Shown: in pieces, positions 57,134 through 64,000 of the stretch
How positions within the stretch are numbered: the stretch's first letter is position 1
Layout: each line of letters opens with the position of its first letter
Source: Pseudomonas trivialis
GTDB taxonomy: Bacteria > Pseudomonadota > Gammaproteobacteria > Pseudomonadales > Pseudomonadaceae
NCBI RefSeq assembly: GCF_001439805.1
Contig: NZ_JYLK01000003.1
Coordinates: forward strand, 327,119-391,118
Length of the DNA stretch: 64,000 nt
Reading direction: 5' to 3'
Notes under the pieces: generated by a model
Seen by the model: the letters and a program-made list of their open reading frames with translations, nothing else
Databases searched by the model: none
What the model was told of the DNA's origin: nothing
Position numbers and translations under genes: made by a program

Positions 57134-60100
57134 GCGCCGGCCTCGTCGCGGGTAAGTGATCGCCAGGGCGCGGTGATCAGCGGGCGATACAGGGTTTCGG
57201 CCCAGCCTTCGAACTCTTCGCTGGCAATGAGCGCGGCATAATCGGGAAATTGCCGGGTGAGCGCCGGCGTTTCACGACGCTCGCCGTCGGTGGTGATGCC
57301 ATCGCCTTCGTAGGCTTTGCTGGCGGCCGCCTGCGCCTTGGCGGGGTCGGTTTGGCCCAGCCAGGCAAACGCGGTTTTGACGGCGACCGGCAGCGGCTTG
57401 CTCATGCCGGTGTGCCACGCCAGCAGCAGGTCGTTGAGCAAGCCTTGCGCCATGACCTTTTCCAGCGGGGCCAGCAGCAAGGTATCGTCGCTGGCGACCA
57501 GGCCGGTGCTCAATGGCAGGCCGCAGGCGCAGGCCACCAGGTGGTTGACCCAGGGCCGAATCAGGCGGTGCCACTTGCGCGTTTTGATCGAACCGATGCT
57601 ATTGGGGATGGTGGTGACGCTCAGTAACCCGCCATCGCTGCGCCGATGCAGGCCGCTGATCCAGCCGTCCAGTTGAATGCCCTGGTACTCGAAGCTGATC
57701 GGTTCCGCGCCGGTGTGGGGCGTGGGCCAAAGCACGAGCAATTGTTGATAGCGCTGCAGCAAGTCGGGCAACGGTTCGATCAACTCGTTGCGCAGGCATT
57801 CGCCGAAACCGACCATGGGCAGCAGGCCGCTGCCTTGCAGGCGCAGGGCCTGGGCGCTGAGGGCCTGATCGAGTTGATCGGGTCGGGTCAGGGCGGCGTT
57901 GAGCAAACTGTCGCTCAGGCTGTAGCGTTGCAGGGCGTCGAGGACGAAAGGTTCTTCGTCCGCCAGCGGGACTTCGGCAGCCTCGAAGAACACTTTCAGA
58001 CGCTGGCTGAAGAAATGTTTGACCGGATTGCGCAAAAAATCCTGCAATTGGCCGAGGCTCAGGGGTTCTTCCTGCTGATACGGTGCGAGTGCGTCTGCGA
58101 TGAGAATTGCGTCGCTCGCCTGGTGCAGCATCTGCCATTCGCGGGCGTAGCTGAACAGCGGGTCGCCTTCGTGGAAGTAACGGGCGCTGAACGGCTGCAG
58201 CGGGTGTTCCTGGGTCATGGCCTCCAGCAATAATGCTTCCCGATCGTTGTGCCAGCCGCTGGCGATATGGTCGCGCAACTGGCCGATCAGCACCGAGGCA
58301 GGCCGGTCGCTGTTGTCGCGAATGCTGCGGCCGACCCAGCTGATATAAAGCTGGTCACGGGCCGAGAGCAGGGCTTCGAGCAGCAGGTAGCGGTCGTCTT
58401 CGCGGCGTGAACGGTCGCCGGGACGGTAGTCGCTGCCCATCAGGTCGAAATCCAGCGGCGGTTGCGCGCGCGGGTAGTCGCCGTCGTTCATGCCGAGCAG
58501 GCAGACCAGCTTGAAGGGGATGGCGCGCATGGGCATCAGGGTGCAGAAATTGACAGCCCCGGCGAGGAAGCGCTGGGACAGGCGGCCCTGGTCCAGACCC
58601 GCCAGCCAGGCTTCGCGCACCACGGTGAGGGGCAGCTCGTCCTGCAGGCCGACGGACTCACAGGTTTCCAGCCAGGTTTCTCTCAGTTGTTCGAGCTGGC
58701 CGAGCAGGTAGTCGTCATGTTCGCTGGCGGGGGAGAAAAACCGTTGCATCAGGCGTTGCAGGCGCTCACCCCATTCCTGCGGCGGCGCGGGCTGGGACAG
58801 GGCTTGATGGGCATCGTGGAGCGCGTCGAGCAAGGCCACCAACGGTCCGATCAGCGCGGCGTCGAGGCCGCCGATTTCGTCGTAGGGTTCGATGCCGTCA
58901 CAGGCCATGCCGGTGCCGACCGCGTAGCCGAGCAACATGCGACGCAGGCCGAATCGCCAGCTGTTCTGCTCCAGCGCTGGCGGCAGGCCCAGGCCGGCGC
59001 GCTGTTCGGCGTTCAGGCCCCAGCGGATACCGGCGCCTTCGATCCAGCGATGCAGGGTGGGCAAGTCGCGCTCTTTGATGGCAAACCGTTCGCGCAGGGC
59101 GGGTACGTCAAGCAAGTCGAGGATTTCACTGACGGGGAAGCGGCTGTCGGGCAGTTTGAGCAGGTGCTCGACGGCAATCAGCAACGGATCGCGGCCGCGC
59201 TGGCCCTGGTCGGTGAGAGTGAACGGGATGAAGCGTGGATCGCTGCGTTCGAGCTGGCCGAACACGGCGCGAATATGCGGCGCGTAGCTGTCGACGTCGG
59301 GGACCATGACGATGATGTCCCGAGGGCGCAGCGTGGGATCGGCACTGAAGCGCTGGAGCAGTTGGTCGTGGAGGATCTCGACTTCGCGTTGGGCGCTGTG
59401 GGCGATGTGGAAGCGGATTGAGGTATCGCGCTGCAGGTCGACGGCGGGCCACATTTCGCGGGTTTCATTCAAGGGGCGCAGTTCGAGGATGTCGTCCTGC
59501 AGCTGGTTGAGCAGCGTGGTCGGCTCGCTGTCGCTGAACAGGTCGATGCGACCGTCACGGAACGCGGCGCGATAACTGTTGGGGTCGTCGTAACTGTCCA
59601 GCAGGCTGATGTAGTCGCGCCCCTGCTTACCCCAGGCGGCGAGCAGCGGATGCGCGTGCTGGTGCAGGGTGTGCGGGTCGAGGGTGACGGGCATGCCGGC
59701 CTTGCGCGCCTGGCGTTTGTACTCGTTGCGCAGCAGGTCCTTGTCGGCAACGATGTCGGACCAATGATGGCGGCAAGGGTTGTGCACGCAGAGCAGCACC
59801 TGGCTGAACCGGGCCAGGCCGGCGAGGGCTTCGAGCGCCTGGGCGGGCAGTGATGAAATGCCGAAGACGATCACTCGCGAAGGCAGGCCTTTTGGCGCGT
59901 GCTCCAGGGTGTTGATGCGTTCGATAAAGCGCTGATGCACGCCGGCGCGGCTTTGGGCCATGCCCTCCTCGCCCACATCCAGCAACAGTGCGCGCCATAA
60001 TTCGGCTTGCCAGCAATTGGCGGGGTTGAGGGGTTTGGACTCGCCTCGACCGTTGCGTAATTGATGACGGCCGGCGGCCCAGTCTTCCAGCCAATCGGCG

Positions 60101-60579
60101 CGGTAGACCTGGTACTGGTCGAACAGGTCAGCCAGGCGTTCGGCGAGCTGGTAGCGTTTGCGCAGGTCGGTGTCGTCGGTCAAGAAACGCTGCAGCGGCT
60201 CAAAGTGCGGCTGGTCGATCAGCTCCGGCAGCAGACGCATCAGGCGCCAGGTCAGGGGCGCTTTATCGAGCAGGGATTTGGGCGGGATGTCGTCGCGGCC
60301 CAGCACCATGCGATAGAGCTGCCACATGAAGCTGCCGGGCAGTTGAACGTCGATGGCGGCGGCGATACCGCAGCCCCCCATGTCGTCGTCCTGTGGATCT
60401 TCGGCCAGGGCCAGTTTGAGCCATTGAGCGATGCCGTTGCTTTGTACCAGCGCGATTTCGTTTTCCAGGGGCGCCAAGGGGTAACGGCGCATCCAGCTGA
60501 CCACCAGGCTGCGCAGCTCGTCCAGGCGGTTGCCGTGAACCACCATGAACCCAGCGCTGAGGGACGTCGCATCCGGCAT
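57130..60579 (-). CDS. recC: RecBCD subunit RecC (Chi recognition)
   Basis: 1149-residue gamma subunit; an inactivated helicase/nuclease fold that reads Chi. Begins MPDATSLSAGFMVVHGNRLDEL; typical blocks include VVHGNRLDELRSLVVSWM, GISSLPAQALEALA and LLGMNDGDYPR. First gene of the recCBD operon. Its start is near the divergent autotransporter gene, so the promoter is in 60580-60763. Confidence 0.95.
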   Translation of the reverse strand: MPDATSLSAGFMVVHGNRLDELRSLVVSWMRRYPLAPLENEIALVQSNGIAQWLKLALAEDPQDDDMGGCGIAAAIDVQLPGSFMWQLYRMVLGRDDIPPKSLLDKAPLTWRLMRLLPELIDQPHFEPLQRFLTDDTDLRKRYQLAERLADLFDQYQVYRADWLEDWAAGRHQLRNGRGESKPLNPANCWQAELWRALLLDVGEEGMAQSRAGVHQRFIERINTLEHAPKGLPSRVIVFGISSLPAQALEALAGLARFSQVLLCVHNPCRHHWSDIVADKDLLRNEYKRQARKAGMPVTLDPHTLHQHAHPLLAAWGKQGRDYISLLDSYDDPNSYRAAFRDGRIDLFSDSEPTTLLNQLQDDILELRPLNETREMWPAVDLQRDTSIRFHIAHSAQREVEILHDQLLQRFSADPTLRPRDIIVMVPDVDSYAPHIRAVFGQLERSDPRFIPFTLTDQGQRGRDPLLIAVEHLLKLPDSRFPVSEILDLLDVPALRERFAIKERDLPTLHRWIEGAGIRWGLNAEQRAGLGLPPALEQNSWRFGLRRMLLGYAVGTGMACDGIEPYDEIGGLDAALIGPLVALLDALHDAHQALSQPAPPQEWGERLQRLMQRFFSPASEHDDYLLGQLEQLRETWLETCESVGLQDELPLTVVREAWLAGLDQGRLSQRFLAGAVNFCTLMPMRAIPFKLVCLLGMNDGDYPRAQPPLDFDLMGSDYRPGDRSRREDDRYLLLEALLSARDQLYISWVGRSIRDNSDRPASVLIGQLRDHIASGWHNDREALLLEAMTQEHPLQPFSARYFHEGDPLFSYAREWQMLHQASDAILIADALAPYQQEEPLSLGQLQDFLRNPVKHFFSQRLKVFFEAAEVPLADEEPFVLDALQRYSLSDSLLNAALTRPDQLDQALSAQALRLQGSGLLPMVGFGECLRNELIEPLPDLLQRYQQLLVLWPTPHTGAEPISFEYQGIQLDGWISGLHRRSDGGLLSVTTIPNSIGSIKTRKWHRLIRPWVNHLVACACGLPLSTGLVASDDTLLLAPLEKVMAQGLLNDLLLAWHTGMSKPLPVAVKTAFAWLGQTDPAKAQAAASKAYEGDGITTDGERRETPALTRQFPDYAALIASEEFEGWAETLYRPLITAPWRSLTRDEAGA

Positions 60580-60763
60580 AACGGCTTCCTTGGGAAAAGC
60601 ACAATCGAGGGGTGCGACTTTAGCACTGTGGGCCTTGATTGGCGGGTTTGAGATGGTTTACGCCCCCTTGAGCCGCCACAAATGTGTCACTGCGTATACA
60701 CGGGAGTGTAAAGCCTGCTTGCTAGGGTCGGCGCCTTATCCCGATAGAGTGAAGGCGAAGGCT

Positions 60764-63700
60764 ATGCGATCCAACACCCGAACTGCCCAGATAATGGCGT
60801 CTTCATTGCTACTTTCATTGCTTGCCGTGTCGGTTCAGGCAGCAAGCCGTGCGGGGGACAACAGCATCAACGGTGTCGATCAGCTCTCCGGATTCGGCAC
60901 GCTGTGGACGACCGGCGCGACCTGGGACGCCGGCACGCCGACCGCGCTGGGTCAGGGATTACTGAGGCGCAACCTGCAAATCGTGCTCGACCGCGCCAAC
61001 GCTCGCACCCTCGCCCAGGAAACCGCCGCCTACTTCGATGATCGCCGTGACCAGAGCTACAGCGCCATCAGCGGGCTCGGTTCATTGAGCGCCGCCTACA
61101 AGGCAGGTGCCGGTGCCTTCACCACTATCACGCAATTCGACGACAGCAACAAAACCGTCAGGTACGACGATAAAGGCAACGGCGCCGGCAGCTCGTCTTC
61201 GGCGCTGGGCAAGGTGGTCGATCTGGTCGGCGCGTTGCGTAATGACGCGTCTACCACGCCTGCCAAATCCCACTATCTGTATCCCCGCCCCTGGCGGCAG
61301 AGCCTGGACGGTCAAAGCCTGGAGTTCGTGGTGCAGCCTTCGCTGCGGCCAGCCAAGAGCACGACGCCGGCCAGCGATTCGGGATTCCCCAGCGGCCATA
61401 CCAACGCTGCGTATTTGTCTTCCTACGCGCTGGCCTATGCGATTCCCGAGCGTTTCAGCGAACTCATGCTGCGCGCGTCGGAAATCGGTGACAACCGTAT
61501 TGAAGCGGGCATGCATTCGCCTTTCGACGTGATCGGTGGGCGCATTACCGCAACGTATTTCGCCATCGATAACTTGTCCAACCCGGCCAATGCTCAACTG
61601 CGCGCCGATGCGCGGGCGCAGGCGCTGGCGTATTTCACTGCGCAATGCGGCGGCAATGTTAATAACTGCCTGGCGACCATCGACCCGTCCACTGACCGTA
61701 CCTCTCAGCACGCTCAGGACAAGGCGCTGTATACGTCGCGCATGACTTACGGATTCGACCCTGTGGGCGCGACCAACCTGGCGCCGGTAGTGCCGGTTAA
61801 CGCCGAAGTGCTGTTGGAAACGCGCTTTCCTTATTTGGACGCGAGCCAGCGCCGCGAGATTCTGGCGACCACTGAGATTGCCTCAGGCTATGCGGTGATC
61901 GATCAGTCAGGCGGCTATGGTCGATTGAACCTGTACGCGGCGGGCGATGGTTTCGCGGCGTTCAATTCCAACGTCACGGTGAACATGGACGCCAGCCTCG
62001 GTGGCTATAACGCTGTTGACGCCTGGCGCAACGATATCAGCGGCAGTGGTGCGCTGATCAAGAACGGCAGCGGCAACTTGATGCTGACCGGCAATAACAC
62101 CTACTCGGGCGGCACGGTGATCAATGGCGGGATTCTGACCGGTCACGCCCAGGCCTTCGGCAGCGGAGCGATCACCGATAACGCAACGCTGGTGGTCGAT
62201 CAATCAACCAACGATAGCCTGGCCAATACGCTGGCGGGCAACGGGGCGCTGATCAAACGCGGCGCCGGGTCGCTGAACCTGACCGGCAATAGCAGTCTGT
62301 CGGGTGCGACGACGGTGCAAGCCGGCCGTCTGGCCGTAAACGGCAATCTGGGTAACTCGCTCGTCAGTGTGCAGCAAGGCGCAACGCTGGGTGGCAACGG
62401 CATTGTGGGCGGCATCAATGTCGCTCAGGGTGGCGTGGTGGCGCCGGGCAATTCGGTCGGGCAACTGAACGTCACTGGTGACGTCAACCTTGCGCAGGGT
62501 GCGGTCTATCAGGTGGAGTCGGACGCCGCCGGCAATGCGGACCGCATCGTCGCCAGCGGCCGGGCGAGTCTTAACAACAGCACATTGTCTTTGGTTGAGG
62601 GCGGCAACTGGCTGGCCGCGAGCCGTTACTCGATCCTCTCGGCTGCCGGCGGTGTGAGCGGTGTGTTTGCCACGGTGCAAACCAACTTCGCATTCCTCAC
62701 CCCGACGTTGAACTACACGGCTACCGATGTGGGCCTTACGCTTGACCGTAATGCGCAAAGCTTTTCCAGCTTGGCGACTACCGGCAATGCGAGGGCTGTG
62801 GCCCAAGGCCTGGACAGCGCGGGTGCAGGGAATGCGCTCTGGCGTCAGGTGGTTCAGGATGATGCGACGACGGCACAAGCCACGTTCAAGGCGCTGTCCA
62901 ATGAGCTGCATGCTTCAACGCAGACCGCGTTGATCGAAGACAGCCGACTGGTGCGCAATGCCATGAATGATCGGCTGCAACAATCGCAGTCGGCGCAGGC
63001 ATTCGGCAGCACGGCGCAAACACTGGTCGGTGATGCTTCGCGTGGCGTGGTGTGGACTCAAGCCATTGGCGCGACCGGGAAAACCGACGGCAGCCGTGAC
63101 GTCTCGGGACTCGACAGTCATACCAGCGGGCTATTGTTCGGCGTTGATGTACCGCTCGCTGATACGTGGCGCGTGGGCGCGTTGGCTGGCGTGAGCAACA
63201 GCAGTTTCGATCTGCGTCATGCATCCGGCGCCACTGACAGTGACAACTATCACCTGGGCGTCTACGGGGGCGCCAAGTGGGGCCAGCTGGGCCTGCGCCT
63301 TGGCGCGGTGCGCACCTGGCACAAGCTGACAGCCAAGCGCACGCTGGACTTGCCAGGCTCTTCCGAGCACTTCAAAGAGGATTACAAGGCAGCGACCAAC
63401 CAGGTCTTCGGCGAGCTGGGTTACTCCATCGAACTGGGTAACGCGCTGCTCGAACCCTTCGCCAACCTGGCGCATGTGCGACTGGACACCGATTCGTTCG
63501 ATGAGAACAGCAACCTGATCACGCTGGAGAACAAGTCTCAGGACAATCACATCACCTTCAGTACGCTGGGCCTACGTGCAACCACTCATTTGAATGCTGG
63601 CAGCGTCGCGGTCAAGCCTAACGCCATGCTGGGCTGGCGTCGTGCCTATGGCGACGTGACGCCGGAGAGCCGTGCCGCCTTCAGCGGTGGCGACACGTTC

Positions 63701-63862
63701 GAATTGGTCGGTGCACCGATTGCTCGCAGTGCAGCAGTCATCGGTGTAGGCGTCGATCTGGGGTTGAGCGATACCTTGAACGTGGGCTTGAGCTATGACG
63801 GTCAGGTGAGTAGCAATACGTCAGATCAGTCGTTGAATGCTCGGCTGACATTGGCGTTTTAA
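60764..63862 (+). CDS. Autotransporter with PAP2-type acid phosphatase passenger
   Basis: 1032-residue type Va secreted protein: signal peptide (about 1-27, ending SVQA), then a PAP2/class A acid-phosphatase domain (about 40-300) with the full three-part motif: KX6RP (Lys168, Arg175), PSGH (209-212) and NRX5HX3D (Arg245, His251, Asp255). A beta-helix linker with passenger-associated repeats follows (NTYSGGTVINGGIL near 460), then an outer-membrane beta-barrel of about 272 residues, ending with Phe. Start ATG 60764 has GAAGG upstream. Likely a surface-exposed phosphomonoesterase; the substrate is not known. Divergent from recC. Confidence 0.88.
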   Translation: MRSNTRTAQIMASSLLLSLLAVSVQAASRAGDNSINGVDQLSGFGTLWTTGATWDAGTPTALGQGLLRRNLQIVLDRANARTLAQETAAYFDDRRDQSYSAISGLGSLSAAYKAGAGAFTTITQFDDSNKTVRYDDKGNGAGSSSSALGKVVDLVGALRNDASTTPAKSHYLYPRPWRQSLDGQSLEFVVQPSLRPAKSTTPASDSGFPSGHTNAAYLSSYALAYAIPERFSELMLRASEIGDNRIEAGMHSPFDVIGGRITATYFAIDNLSNPANAQLRADARAQALAYFTAQCGGNVNNCLATIDPSTDRTSQHAQDKALYTSRMTYGFDPVGATNLAPVVPVNAEVLLETRFPYLDASQRREILATTEIASGYAVIDQSGGYGRLNLYAAGDGFAAFNSNVTVNMDASLGGYNAVDAWRNDISGSGALIKNGSGNLMLTGNNTYSGGTVINGGILTGHAQAFGSGAITDNATLVVDQSTNDSLANTLAGNGALIKRGAGSLNLTGNSSLSGATTVQAGRLAVNGNLGNSLVSVQQGATLGGNGIVGGINVAQGGVVAPGNSVGQLNVTGDVNLAQGAVYQVESDAAGNADRIVASGRASLNNSTLSLVEGGNWLAASRYSILSAAGGVSGVFATVQTNFAFLTPTLNYTATDVGLTLDRNAQSFSSLATTGNARAVAQGLDSAGAGNALWRQVVQDDATTAQATFKALSNELHASTQTALIEDSRLVRNAMNDRLQQSQSAQAFGSTAQTLVGDASRGVVWTQAIGATGKTDGSRDVSGLDSHTSGLLFGVDVPLADTWRVGALAGVSNSSFDLRHASGATDSDNYHLGVYGGAKWGQLGLRLGAVRTWHKLTAKRTLDLPGSSEHFKEDYKAATNQVFGELGYSIELGNALLEPFANLAHVRLDTDSFDENSNLITLENKSQDNHITFSTLGLRATTHLNAGSVAVKPNAMLGWRRAYGDVTPESRAAFSGGDTFELVGAPIARSAAVIGVGVDLGLSDTLNVGLSYDGQVSSNTSDQSLNARLTLAF

Positions 63863-63887
63863 GCGTTAGCCTGACTTTCCAATCGCC

Positions 63888-63922
63888 CAAAACAAAACCC
63901 CATCTGCTTTCGCAAATGGGGT
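63888..63922 (-). terminator. Terminator of the rRNA operon
   Basis: ACCCCATCTGC and GCAAATGGGGT (63897-63922, TTTC loop, two mismatched pairs inside the stem) form a hairpin 14 bases after the 5S end. On the minus strand it is followed by TTTTGTTTT. Confidence 0.8.
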
Positions 63923-63935
63923 TTCGGAATTTAAT

Positions 63936-64000
63936 CTTGACGATGACCTACTCTCACATGGGGAAACCCCACACTACCATCGGCGATGCATCGTTTCACT
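63936..64000 (-). rRNA. rrf: 5S ribosomal RNA, 3' part (partial at window edge)
   Basis: On the minus strand the bases read AGTGAAACGATGCATCGCCG at the edge, then the conserved GATGGTAGTGTGGGG and CATGTGAGAGTAGGTCATCG before the end CGTCAAG, the Pseudomonas 5S 3' half. About 65 of some 120 bases are visible; the rest of the rRNA operon lies beyond 64000. Confidence 0.93.

Noticed and set aside
60545..60763. Upstream in-frame extension of the autotransporter
   Set aside because: The 73 extra residues contain no signal peptide and would overlap recC; the internal ATG with a ribosome site opens a proper signal peptide.

Overview
The window is chromosomal DNA from a Pseudomonas of the fluorescens complex. 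The support is the cyoABCDE and RecBCD gene sets, the rplU-rpmA-obgE-proB neighbourhood divergent from ispB, a short LOV photoreceptor of the P. putida/P. fluorescens type, and many REP/REPIN repeats of three families between genes. Base composition is even and GC-rich. There is no integrase, transposase, phage gene, CRISPR array or tRNA in view, so this looks like core genome with accessory regulators rather than an island.

Layout. 1-4583: cytochrome bo3 oxidase operon, transcribed leftwards, with cyoE cut by the window edge. 5375-8873: dsbB, then the nitric-oxide pair hmp and norR, divergent around two NorR-type operators. 9052-16843: a DMT exporter with a divergent AraC regulator, then a large MalT-like LuxR regulator next to a DUF1329/DUF1302 envelope pair. 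17285-20216: an SDR oxidoreductase, an alpha/beta hydrolase coupled to an unannotated 48-residue ORF, and a flavodoxin. 20343-25578: a light-response and pterin block made of a short LOV protein, a PilZ-like protein, a LitR-like MerR regulator, an ABM-domain membrane protein, folM, folE, folX, DUF1244 and HopJ. 25704-31202: trxB, cysZ, a glycosyltransferase, an Old Yellow Enzyme reductase, glutathione peroxidase and creA. 31218-37382: proB, obgE, rpmA, rplU, ispB, a PhnA-type protein, a Fur-controlled small protein and fklB. 37636-45663: a chemoreceptor behind a FliA-like promoter, a VOC protein, an LprI-like protein, a SulP transporter, mdaB and a LysR regulator, and a TSUP transporter with a divergent LysR regulator. 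45752-51287: aroP, a cupin, mmsB-mmsA and a divergent LysR regulator. 51390-60579: recC-recB-recD. 60764-63862: an autotransporter whose passenger is a PAP2-type acid phosphatase. 63936-64000: the 3' end of a 5S rRNA gene on the minus strand, so an rRNA operon lies just outside.

The most notable unit is 20343-24931. The LOV protein and the MerR regulator without a B12 site match the blue-light LOV/LitR regulation described in P. putida, and here they sit next to a folate/pterin gene set including folE. Other leads are the coupled small ORF at 19425-19571, an orphan plus-strand terminator at 17226-17253, the PAP2 autotransporter, and several palindromic operator candidates.
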